From an uncultured Roseovarius sp. (lineage in GTDB: Bacteria; Pseudomonadota; Alphaproteobacteria; Rhodobacterales; Rhodobacteraceae): a stretch of 64,000 bases of DNA. Below are positions 17,585 through 25,768 of the stretch, one piece after another. The notes under the pieces are model-generated. The model ran no database searches. It was not told the origin of the DNA and saw only the letters and a list, made by a program, of their open reading frames with translations. The position numbers and the translations under genes were made by a program. The DNA lies in contig CANMFU010000001.1 of assembly GCA_947497295.1 (NCBI GenBank), positions 930,001-994,000 on the forward strand. Reading direction: 5' to 3'. How positions within the stretch are numbered: the stretch's first letter is position 1; each line of letters starts with the position of its first letter.

Positions 17585-19483
17585 ATGTCCATGCTACCAA
17601 TCTTGCCCCCATACGCCGATGAAACCACCGTTTCATGGTGCGCCCGCGTTGCCCGTTTCCACACTGGCCTGCCCTGCGCGGACTTTCTTCATATGATGGA
17701 GATCAGCCAAGCCCATGTGATGGACCTGAGCGACTATGCTGTGGAACGCCTGTCAAAGCTGACAGGCGTTTCCGAATAGCAGGCCTTGAGATGTGGTCCG
17801 CAAAAAGCCGGTGATCGCGTTCTGACCTACCAGGGCGAAACCTTCGGTCCCGCGTTCATGACGCGCACCCAAACCACCTATTGTCCGGCGTGTCTGATTG
17901 ATGCTGCGACAGAAGAGGCCAATGGTGACAGGGTAGGGCGCCTGTCGTGGATGTTTGCATCTGTCGTCGTTTGCCCACGCCATGACATCATCCTCACTCG
18001 GCGCAAGAACTTGGGGTACTTCGAGCGCTTCCAGGACATGGATAAGGTAGCGCCATTGTGTGAGGAGCTTGCCGAACAGGTCGTCGTCGCCAAGACAGCA
18101 AGCGTGTCGCCGCTTCAGACGTATGTTGTGGATCGGCTGTCCGGCATGGAAGGCCCCCGCTGGATGGACGGACAGCGTATCGATCAAGCGGCGCGCGCCT
18201 GCGAAATGCTTGGGGTCTGTCGCATCCGCGGGGCGCACGCTGATATAGACGATTTGACAATGCAGCAATGGGACGAGGCGGGCGCTGTTGGCATGGAGGC
18301 GGTATCGCAGGGGCCGGAAGGCATATACGGGATCTTGGAAGACATAGTACGTGAAACGACCATCGAGAAGCGCTGGGGTGGAGCACCGTCAGCACTGGGC
18401 CGGATTTATGACTGGTTGCAGCTCAATAAATCAAAGCAAGATCCTGGACCTATCCAGGACGTCGTACGGGATTTCGTCGTTGACCATATGCCCATCGAGC
18501 CAGGCACGGTCCTGTTCGGGGGCACGGTTTTGCAGCGGAAACGGCATACCGTGGCTACGTTATCCAAAGTGAGCAAATTGCACCAAAAAACTCTGAACAG
18601 GGCTCTGGTCATCACGGGGCTGCTGGCCGACGGAGACCCGGAGCACATCGAAATCAGGAAGACGTTCAATGCGGAAGCCGGCGAAGCACTGGCGCGCCGG
18701 ATCAAAAATTCCACACCCATCAAGAAGATCCCAGATTATCTGAACTGTAACCGCACACAGGCCCAAATGATGGTGAAAACTGGACTCCTGAAGAAGCTGG
18801 CGAACGACCCGTCGATCACCGGTGGCGTATTGTCCAATGTCGCGAACGATGATCTGGACGATCTTCTCGTCCGGTTTCGCGCTACGGGGCGGCGGGTAGC
18901 TGTCGCGAGCCCCGGTATGACCGACGTCATTGCAGCGTCAGAAATTGCGCGTGTACCCGCTGCGGATATTGTGGCCCTGGTGCTGGAAGGGCGGTTGTCG
19001 AAGGTGGAGGTCGGGGATAAAGGTCTGCGCTTTCGATCCGTGTTTGTCGATGCTGACGAAGTGCGGTCAGCGGCCGGAGATATGGTTGCGGAGCAAGGAT
19101 TGTCGGCCAGCAGCCCCTGCCGCGCCATGGCGTCGGCGTTAATCTCCCGGATTCGGGTCGAGATAGTGCCGAACATCCGCTCGATACTGGCCCGTAAAAT
19201 TGGCTTCCCGGCGGGCCCAGCTTCGATATCACTATCCAGATCGGCTGCGCCGGCACGGATGCCAAAATCGATGAAAGAGGCTTCTCAGTCGGTGACGACC
19301 AGATTTGGAGGGGCCGCCATGCTGCACGGAGGCAACTTCCCTACGGCATCATCTGAGGGCTCCTTGCCACAAACAACCATGTCATCGCGCATGTCTTTGC
19401 ACAGGTTCGCAGAATCACATCCTGCAATCATGCGCGTGTCATTTTTCACAGCTTGGCTCGTATCCGAGCTGGTTTCGTTCTGA
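17585..19483 (+). pseudogene. tniQ: tniQ, interrupted by an in-frame TAG
   Basis: The first 64 codons (P-P-Y-A-D-E-T-T-V-S-W-C-A-R-V-A-R, ending K-L-T-G-V-S-E) are the standard TniQ start. A TAG at 17777-17779 stops translation, and the same frame continues without shift into the rest of the domain: G-E-T-F-G, then Y-C-P-A-C-L-I-D, W-M-F-A-S-V-V-V-C-P-R-H-D, the zinc-binding C-x2-C and C-x2-H pattern of TniQ. The remainder stays open to 19483, although the last roughly 130 codons look unlike protein and may lie past the true end or a frameshift. In Tn5053-like transposons TniQ is the target-selection adaptor; here it is probably inactive unless the stop is read through or an internal start is used. 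Confidence 0.78.
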
Positions 19484-19789
19484 GGGGTATGAAATTTTTA
19501 GTTCCTTCTCTGTTTGGGGCACCCAAAGCGCACCGGGTACAAGGAGGACATCGGCTGATTTCAAACTTCCCAAAGCGCAAAAAGGGCTGCAACGGCAAGA
19601 AAACCGGGGATAATCAATCAAACTCATGATAAACACAGATATTTTTATTTGGAGGCTTGAAAGCAAGTGGGACAGGCACTCAAGCCCGCTTGCAATGGAT
19701 TTGCCTCGCCGCCGTGCTTGGAACGATGGGCGAATGGTCGCAAGGCCCATCCTTCCATGCACGGCGGCGATCCAGAAGTCGGCTGTTCG
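19484..19789. other. 306-bp region between tniQ and mesD, no gene seen
   Basis: No protein-like frame or RNA gene was recognised. An 11-bp direct repeat CCCAAAGCGCA occurs at 19522-19532 and 19569-19579, which could be a remnant of transposon end repeats. The region is AT-richer than its surroundings up to about 19660. Confidence 0.4.
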
Positions 19790-20818
19790 TCACCCCGAAA
19801 GTTCGCACCTCACGATGGCGGCACCCGCACTCAAGGCGGTTAACTTGTCTCTCGCCACACTGCGGGACAGGGGTGCCATGCCGCAATTGGTGCAAGGATA
19901 AAGCTTGTCCGCATCCACGAACTGAAGCGCTTTTCGCAGGATGTCGGCGACTTCCTCCGGCGTTTCAATGGTATCGGTCGCCACATCGATGGCTCCCACC
20001 ATCACCTTTTTGCCCCGGAGGAGCTCGATCAGATCCATCGGAACGCGCGAGTGCTGACACTCCAGTGAGATCATGTCGATGGTGGAATTTTGCAGTTTGG
20101 GAAAGACATCTTCGTATTGCCGCCATTCCGCGCCGAGCGTTTTCTTCCAATCGTTATTGGCCTTGATGCCGTAACCGTAACAGATGTGAACAGCCGTTTC
20201 GCATTTCAGGCCTTCAGCCGCCTTTTCCAAGGCCGCGATCCCCCAGTCGCTTACTTCGTCAAAGAAGACGTTGAACGCAGGTTCGTCGAACTGGATGATA
20301 TCGACACCCGACGCTTCCAGTTCCTTGGCTTCCTGGTTCAGGATCTTTGCAAATTCCCACGCCAGTTTTTCGCGGCTTTTGTAATGGTCGTCGTAAAGCG
20401 TGTCGATCATGGTCATCGGACCGGGCAGTGCCCATTTGATGGGCCGGTCCGTTTGCGCGCGCAGAAACTTTGCATCCTCCACGAAAACCGGCCTTTGGCG
20501 GGACACCTCGCCGACGACCGTCGGGACGCTGGCATCATAACGATCGCGGATCCTGACGGTCTCGCGTTTTTCAAAATCGACACCGCTGAGGTTCTCGATG
20601 AACGTGGTGACGAAATGCTGGCGCGTCTGCTCGCCGTCGCTGACGATGTCGATGCCGGAACTTTGCTGATCGTGCAGAACAACGCGCAGCGCGTCCTGCT
20701 TGCCTTCGTTCAATTCCTCCCCTTCCAGTTTCCAGGGCGACCAGAGGGTTTCGGGCTGCGCAAGCCATGCGGGTTTCGGCAGGCTTCCCGCGGTTGAGGT
20801 AGGGAGCAGTTTTTTCAT
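19790..20818 (-). CDS. mesD: Folate-independent methionine synthase, core-MetE type (MesD)
   Basis: A 342-residue protein corresponding only to the C-terminal catalytic barrel of MetE. It opens L-P-T-S-T-A-G-S-L-P-K-P and has zinc-ligand-type segments V-H-I-C-Y-G and a late C-T-N-C-G-M. Normal MetE is about 750 residues with an additional N-terminal domain for methyl-folate. Core-MetE proteins adjacent to a DUF1852 gene form the MesD family described as methionine synthases that need MesX and do not use methyl-folate. Here the DUF1852 gene lies 27 nt upstream in the same operon. AAGG sits 9 nt before the ATG. The operon is probably shut off by cobalamin through the upstream riboswitch, giving B12-free methionine synthesis. 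Confidence 0.86.
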   Translation of the reverse strand: MKKLLPTSTAGSLPKPAWLAQPETLWSPWKLEGEELNEGKQDALRVVLHDQQSSGIDIVSDGEQTRQHFVTTFIENLSGVDFEKRETVRIRDRYDASVPTVVGEVSRQRPVFVEDAKFLRAQTDRPIKWALPGPMTMIDTLYDDHYKSREKLAWEFAKILNQEAKELEASGVDIIQFDEPAFNVFFDEVSDWGIAALEKAAEGLKCETAVHICYGYGIKANNDWKKTLGAEWRQYEDVFPKLQNSTIDMISLECQHSRVPMDLIELLRGKKVMVGAIDVATDTIETPEEVADILRKALQFVDADKLYPCTNCGMAPLSRSVARDKLTALSAGAAIVRCELSG

Positions 20819-20845
20819 TATAGGTAACCTTGTCGTTTGGATGGA

Positions 20846-21829
20846 TCAGGCAGCGTGTCGGACAGACCATTCCTCAAGAATGTCCCGGTAGGGTTTTATG
20901 AGTTTTTCTTCGGCGAACTTGCCCTGTTCGGCAGCCAGACGACTGCGTTCTTCCCGGTCATAGAAGATCTGGGGCAGCGAATAATCCAGATGCTCCAAGC
21001 TGGGCCGATAACATTTTCCCGCAAGGGAATTCGCATTATAGATCTCGGGCCGATAGATCCGTTGAAAGGTCTCCATCGTACTGATCGTGCCAATCAGCTC
21101 CAGGGTGGAGTAATCGTTCAGAAGATCGCCGGTAAAATAAAACGCCAAGGGGGCAACGCTGTTCGCAGGCATAAAATAACGAACCCGCAGCCCCATCTTT
21201 GCAAAATACTGATCTGTGGCAGAAAATTCGTCTTGCCGGTATTCCACGCCCAGAACGGGATGTTCGTTTTCGGTCCGATAATAGGTTTTGCTGCTCGATA
21301 CGCTCAGGCAGATAACGGGCGGCTTTTTGAAGTGTTCCTTGTAATCGGCCGAGTTCACGAAACTCTTGAACAGGTTGCCATGCAGGTCGCCGAAATCCTC
21401 TGGTGCGCTGAACTGAGGCCGCCCGTCGTTATGTCGGGGCAGCAGGACGCTGAAATCGTAATCCCGCAGATAGGATGAAAAGTTGTTGCCCACGATACCG
21501 TCGATGCGTGTGTTGTTTTTCCGGTCGAGGATGGTCGGCTTCAACATCTCGATCAACGGAAATGCATCCACGCGGCGTCCATCGCCGATGCTGATTTCGG
21601 CGGTGATGATGTCAAGCTCGACCACGTAGCGATCAGCGTCGGGATTGTCCCATTGCGCCAGCGCGTTGAAACGGTTGTTGATCATCGTGAAGGTGTTGCG
21701 CAAATTCTCTTGGCGACGATTTCCTCTGGCCAGATTGGCGAAGTTTGTCGTGGCGCGCGTGCTGTCCGAAGGGTGGTAATCTTCGTCGAAACGAATGCTC
21801 TTGATCGCGTATGCGAGCTCTCTTTTCAT
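20846..21829 (-). CDS. mesX: DUF1852 protein, MesD partner (MesX)
   Basis: A 327-residue cytoplasmic protein with the DUF1852 (PF08908) signature: I-R-F-D-E-D-Y-H-P near the start, T-R-A-T-T-N-F-A-N-L-A-R-G, then N-T-F-T-M-I-N-N-R-F-N. DUF1852 genes almost always sit next to a core-MetE gene; the pair has been assigned to oxygen-requiring, folate-independent methionine synthesis, with MesX suggested to help provide the methyl group. AGAAGG lies 9 nt before the ATG at 21829. A cobalamin riboswitch precedes it on the same strand, and two strong hairpins lie between aptamer and start codon. Confidence 0.87.
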   Translation of the reverse strand: MKRELAYAIKSIRFDEDYHPSDSTRATTNFANLARGNRRQENLRNTFTMINNRFNALAQWDNPDADRYVVELDIITAEISIGDGRRVDAFPLIEMLKPTILDRKNNTRIDGIVGNNFSSYLRDYDFSVLLPRHNDGRPQFSAPEDFGDLHGNLFKSFVNSADYKEHFKKPPVICLSVSSSKTYYRTENEHPVLGVEYRQDEFSATDQYFAKMGLRVRYFMPANSVAPLAFYFTGDLLNDYSTLELIGTISTMETFQRIYRPEIYNANSLAGKCYRPSLEHLDYSLPQIFYDREERSRLAAEQGKFAEEKLIKPYRDILEEWSVRHAA

Positions 21830-21847
21830 TTTGACATGCCTTCTGAG

Positions 21848-21899
21848 CGGCTTGAACAGACAAGCCGTGAAAAGTAGATACCCCGCGACCGAAGTCGCG
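21848..21899 (-). promoter_or_regulatory. Leader hairpins between riboswitch and mesX (likely expression platform)
   Basis: On the minus strand a 6-bp stem with a UUCG loop (21899-21884, CGCGAC/GTCGCG) is followed by a 7-bp stem (21867-21848, CGGCTTG/CAAGCCG) that ends just before the AGAAGG ribosome-binding site of mesX. No U-run follows either stem, so control of ribosome access seems more likely than transcription termination. The switching partner of these stems was not worked out. Confidence 0.5.
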
Positions 21900-21961
21900 A
21901 AGCGGCGATGTCACCTTGCGGATGGGCCGCTCCCGACGCGCCCACCGCGGCCGGAACAGGT

Positions 21962-22142
21962 GAGTGATCGAGGCAGGTTTCCTGACTTGCGGGTTATTAT
22001 CCTGTCCCGCCATGTGCCGCGAACTTCGCGCCAACAATACGCTGAACAAGCTCCGCCTACAGTTGCGGGGGCAGTTCCGGATTTGGCATGCGCCTGACCG
22101 GATTCCCTTTCACCCGGGGTTTCCCCGGCACCTTGATCTGCC
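21962..22142 (-). ncRNA. Cobalamin (B12) riboswitch
   Basis: Read on the minus strand, the 180-nt segment has the conserved cobalamin-aptamer pieces in order: GGTGCC near 22132, GAAAGGGAATCC, then ACTGCCCCCGCAACTG followed by GGCGG, and near the 3' end the B12 box AAGTCAGGAAACCTGCC (about 21970-21988). A flanking GATC/GATC pairing closes the base stem. It points to mesX-mesD. Such riboswitches repress B12-independent isoenzymes when cobalamin is present. The cell also encodes B12-dependent NrdJ in this window, so it uses cobalamin. Confidence 0.9.
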
Positions 22143-22442
22143 AGCAACGTCGGCCGGAACGGTTCGCATGTCAATGCAACCGAAGCGTGGAAATATTCAT
22201 GTTGAACATGAGGCTGGGCGGCGGTTTGGTGAAAACGACGGCGCCAAGTTTGGCTCGCCTGCACCTCTTGATTACTTTGCCCGATAGATCGACTGTCGCC
22301 TAAAAATCCCAATCCTCGTCTTCGGTCGCGACCGCTTTGCCGATGACATAGGACGACCCGCTTCAAGAGAAGAAATCGTGATTTTCGCTGTCAGGCGACA
22401 GTGCGGCAAGGATCGCGGGGTTCGGGGCAACGCCCGGACCGG

Positions 22443-22814
22443 TCACTCCAGGCTTCGCTTCACGGTCTGATCCTGCAACCTGGCCAGCATCTTGTAGGGG
22501 CTGGCCGTATCGCGGATCGTCTTGGTCGCCACGTGCGTGTAACGCGCCGTGGTCGTCAGCTTGGCATGGCCGAGGAGTACCTGAATGACGCGAACGTCCA
22601 TGTTGGCTTCGAGCAAATGGGTGGCAAAGCTGTGCCGCAATGTGTGCAAGGTCGCGGGCTTGGTGACGCCCACCATGTGTTTGGCTGAAGTGAACGCCCG
22701 GTTCAGTTGCCGCCGTGAAATCGGGTTGATCTTGGGCTTGCCGGGAAACAGCCAACCTTCCGGTCGCGCCTCACGCCACCATGCGCGCAGCAAGTCCAGT
22801 AGGGCCGGCTGCAC
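22443..22814 (-). pseudogene. Tyrosine recombinase (integrase) C-terminal fragment
   Basis: The 123 visible codons carry the catalytic core of a tyrosine recombinase: [12 protein letters not shown] (the R-x2-H pair), [17 protein letters not shown] (the late H and the nucleophilic Y) and a charged tail. The family normally has about 300 residues, so the N-terminal half is gone: homology stops at about 22814 where unrelated DNA begins. Similar stand-alone recombinases accompany IS91-like elements. A 10-bp inverted repeat (22292-22301 and 22393-22402) lies downstream. It is probably inactive. Confidence 0.8.
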
Positions 22815-22840
22815 GCAGCCGCAACGACGCGGTAAGGCTA

Positions 22841-23045
22841 ATGATTGAAGTGATGGCAGACGTCCATTCCGGTCACGAAATGCCGCACTATGAAATTATG
22901 AAAGTCTTTCCGTTAGATAAAGATCTTGGGTGGAATGACCTGGAACAAGACCCCTGCTATTGGGATGATCACATTTCGATAAGAAAGCACAGGGTGTACG
23001 TTTACAATGACGGTCGCCTAGAAATCGTAAAGCGTCATCCACCTG
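22841..23045 (+). pseudogene. Orphan coding fragment, unrecognised
   Basis: About 70 codons (starting [18 protein letters not shown], with W-N-D-L and Y-W-D-D-H) read like a real acidic protein but are wedged between the truncated recombinase and the truncated transposase. The frame then runs into transposase DNA. Codon use is AT-richer than in neighbours, pointing to a different origin. No family was recognised; it may be a piece of a longer gene cut by insertions. Confidence 0.35.
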
Positions 23046-23315
23046 AAGATGTGATCCTTGTTAAGGAAGGGTTTGCTGGGCATCCCGCGCGCGACCTTCT
23101 ACCGTTGGTATGATCGCTACGTCGACGGCGGCCTCGATGCCCTGGCCGACCGCTCTCCCCGGCCAAGGTCGGTCTGGAACCGGATTCCCCAAGACCGGCA
23201 CGATGCCCTGGCCGCGTTTGCGCTGGAGCATGAAGCGCTGACCACTCGGGATCTGTCGGTCAAATATACGGATGAGAAGCGGTATTTTATCTCTGAATCA
23301 TCAGTATATCCGCTG

Positions 23316-23351
23316 CCCGGCAGGGTATTGCGCAGCAATATCCCGAGAGGG
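23316..23351 (+). repeat. 36-bp palindromic repeat, copy 1 (inside transposase)
   Basis: It begins CCCGGCAGGG, has a central stem TATTGC-GCA-GCAATA and ends CCCGAGAGGG. It lies within a 41-nt insertion (23316-23356) that splits the transposase reading frame. Copy 2 (23769-23804) matches at about 30 of 36 positions when reverse-complemented, and the central stem shows a compensatory change (T-A here, G-C there), so the hairpin itself seems to be conserved. Confidence 0.75.
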
Positions 23352-23768
23352 ACATTCTAAAAGCAGCTGACCTCATCACAGCACCCGATTATGTGGTGAT
23401 CAAGGCGGCCGATGAGTTCACAGACAAGACCACGGCCATCAACCAGATGTGGCAGACCGATTTCACCTACTTCAAGATCATCGGGTGGGGCTGGTATTAT
23501 CTCAGCACTATTGTGGATGACTACAGCCGCTACATCATCGCCTGGAAGCTCTGCGCAAACACGCGGGCCGAGGGTGTGACAGACACCATCGAACGGGCGC
23601 TGGAGGCATCGGATTGCGACCAGGCGGTTGTGCGTCACAAGCCGCGTCTGCTCAGCGATAACGGCTCCTGCCGCATCTCTGGCGATCTGGGTGAGTGGCT
23701 GGAAGGGCGCAGCATGAAGCATGTCCGCGGCGCACCATTCCATCCGCAAACCCAAGGCAAAATCGAGC

Positions 23769-23804
23769 CCCTCTCGGCAGATTGCTTCGCAATCGCCTGC
23801 CGGG
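23769..23804 (-). repeat. 36-bp palindromic repeat, copy 2 (inside transposase, opposite orientation)
   Basis: On the minus strand it begins CCCGGCAGGC, has the central stem GATTGC-GAA-GCAATC and ends TGCCGAGAGGG. It sits in a second 41-nt insertion in the same transposase gene (between codons for E and W of G-K-I-E-R-W-H). It is the same element as copy 1 in inverted orientation. Confidence 0.75.
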
Positions 23805-24114
23805 CTATGGATGGCACCAGACGATGAAGAACCGCATCCTGCTGGAAAACGACTACCTTCCCGGCGATCTCGAACGCCAGATCGGGGCCTTCGTCGATTA
23901 CTACAACAACCGGCGCTACCACGAGAGCCTGAGCAACCTCACACCCGCCGATGTTTGCTTTGGCCGCGACAAAGCCATTCTCAGAGAAAGTAAAAGGATC
24001 AAGCCGCAGACAATCCGCCACCGTCGCTTGCAACATCAAAAACAAGCCGCATACTCAATCACACAAACGAGCCAGAGCCTCCAATGCTCAAACCGCTCTC
24101 ATGTCCCGTTTTAT

Positions 24115-25300
24115 ATGACGACGGACAACGAGGGTACCTGGCAGTATCGCGAGGCAGGCAGCTCTGGCTAGACGGATATCCCGCAGGGCGCCGCCGACGA
24201 TAGCACTGCCATCTTGCTGCCCACCGACGCCGAACTGCGATTTGTCCCGGTCGGTGATTTCAACGGCACGCCCGGCGCGCTCGACATCCGGCTTGCCGAT
24301 GCGCCGCAGACTTTCAACGCAAGCGCGGACATTTCCGGCGTTGTCGGCGATGATTCCAGCCGCGACACTGACATCTAGTCGACACCAATCAACCTGAACA
24401 CATCTGTCACCCCGGTCAACGATGCTCGGGTCCTTGGCGGCACGGGTGCCTCTGTGACCGTCAGCGAAAGCAGCGATCCCAACAGCGGGATAACACCACA
24501 ACAATTGGTTGCCGGTGTGACTGTCTCTGACCTTGATATCGCGACGACTACAGGGCTGGGCCAGTTCGGAGCGGGCACCGTCACCGCGTCCATGGAAGGC
24601 GGCGGCCAATCCTTCGACCAGCTCACGATCACCAACAGCGGGCTGGCGGGTATCGCAAGCGTCAGCGGCGGCAGCAATGGTGCCGATCTGGTCATCAATC
24701 TGGCAACGACGGCGACGACCGCGCAGGTAGAAGCTATTGTAGAGACCCTGCGCTACGCCAGCAGGTCCGACACATTCAATGGCACGCGCGACATCACGAT
24801 CACGCTGAGCGACGGCAACAATGACAATGGTGGGGGCAATGACGCCGGCGGTCCGACTGCGCGGACCGACGGCCTCAGCGCATCGGTGACGATTACCGAG
24901 GTGAACGACCCGCCCGCCGCGTCCGACAACACCGTGACGACACTCGAAGATATGGATTACGTCTTCGGGGCGAGCGACTTCAACTTCACCCAACCAGGCG
25001 GCGAGACGGACGTCATGGACGGGGTCCGCATTGATACCCTGCCTGCGACCGGCACGCTCACGCTGAACGGCCGTCCGATCCGCGCAGACGCCATCATCGC
25101 GCAGGGTGATATCACCGGCAGCAACCTGACCTATACGCCACCTCTGGACGCGAACGGCACCGGCCTTGCCAGCCTCACCTTCTCGGTGCGCGACGATCGC
25201 GGCAGCTTTGACACCACGCCGAAGACGATGACCGTCGATGTCACCCCGGTCAATGATGCGCCTTCAGCAAGCCCGTCGCAGAGTTTCACCATCAGGAAGA
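24115..25300 (+). pseudogene. Fragment of a large repeat-type surface protein (cadherin/Ig-like adhesin)
   Basis: One frame reads through tandem extracellular repeat motifs: G-T-W-Q-Y, then E-L-R-F-V-P-x-x-D-F-N-G-T-P-G-A-L, I-T-V-x-P-V-N-D-A, G-L-A-G-I-A-S-V, T-I-T-E-V-N-D-P-P-A-A-S-D-N-T-V and D-V-T-P-V-N-D-A-P. These are typical of long secreted calcium-binding adhesins of marine bacteria. The frame is broken by TAG codons at 24169-24171 and 24376-24378, both where such repeats usually have tryptophan (W-T-D-I-P; D-I-W/S). Both ends are cut: transposase DNA on the left, an IS481-like fragment on the right. No secretion signal remains. Non-functional remnant. Confidence 0.75.
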
Positions 25301-25335
25301 TGACGGAACCCAGAGGCGAGCATGTAGATCTCTCT

Positions 25336-25560
25336 TCATTAAAAGGCGACGACGCCCACGATCCGGGCTGCGATCCAGACGAGCATCTAACCTGCCGCGA
25401 TGGTGGCGCATCGCTACGGCATCTCCGAGCAGACTGTCTGAAAGTGGCTGAGTCGGGACAGAGTCGATGATTGTAGCCACACGCCGCATCGGTGGCAGAC
25501 CAAGCTGGCACCGGCGCAGGCGGCCATGGCGGTGTCCCGCGCCAAGAATGATCTTGGCGA
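25336..25560 (+). pseudogene. IS481-like transposase N-terminal fragment
   Basis: The frame reads T-T-P-T-I-R-A-A-I-Q-T-S-I, stop (TAA at about 25388), P-A-A-M-V-A-H-R-Y-G-I-S-E-Q-T-V, stop (TGA 25439-25441), K-W, then D-C-S-H-T-P-H-R and L-A-P-A-Q-A-A-M-A-V. This matches the helix-turn-helix start of a common IS481-family transposase (R-Y-G-I-S-E-Q-T-V-W-K-W). The TGA replaces the expected tryptophan. The catalytic domain is absent: similarity ends around 25545. Non-functional. Confidence 0.7.
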
Positions 25561-25759
25561 CATCAAGCGAATCCTCCGCGTGCACATCTTGGACACCATC
25601 GAAGTGGGTGCCGGTAGCGTTGTACTCGACGAGGAAATTGCAGAGCGTTACGCCACCCTTGCCCGCGAAACCGGCCTCGAGACCGGCAGTCCGTGGATAT
25701 GGACGCACTGGCGCGACATTGCGTGCCAATTGGCCTCATGGTTCCGACCATTGCTCTGA
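25561..25759 (+). pseudogene. Coding-like fragment, unrecognised, next to the IS481-like remnant
   Basis: In the same frame as the transposase fragment, about 66 codons (I-K-R-I-L-R-V-H-I-L-D-T-I-E-V-G-A-G-S-V, R-Y-A-T-L-A-R-E-T-G-L-E-T-G) look protein-like but do not match IS481 transposase. It ends 10 nt before the type II thioesterase stop, which is on the other strand. Possibly the tail of an unrelated gene joined by deletion. Confidence 0.3.
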
Positions 25760-25768
25760 TCGGACTGC

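Larger units (their letters stand above)
23058..24065 (+). pseudogene. DDE (rve-domain) insertion-sequence transposase, disrupted by two short insertions
   Basis: Pieces of one IS3/IS481-like transposase occur in three frames. They are a helix-turn-helix part (G-I-P-R-A-T-F-Y-R-W, 23073-23315), the catalytic part (M-W-Q-T-D-F-T-Y-F, D-D-Y-S-R-Y-I-I-A-W, L-L-S-D-N-G, 23357-23767) and the C-terminal part (M-K-N-R-I-L-L-E-N, Y-Y-N-N-R-R-Y-H-E-S-L, 23812-24065). The first two catalytic aspartates are visible; the third acidic position falls at the second break. Each break is an extra 41 nt containing a 36-bp palindromic repeat in opposite orientations. The N-terminus is also truncated. Non-functional. 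Confidence 0.85.
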
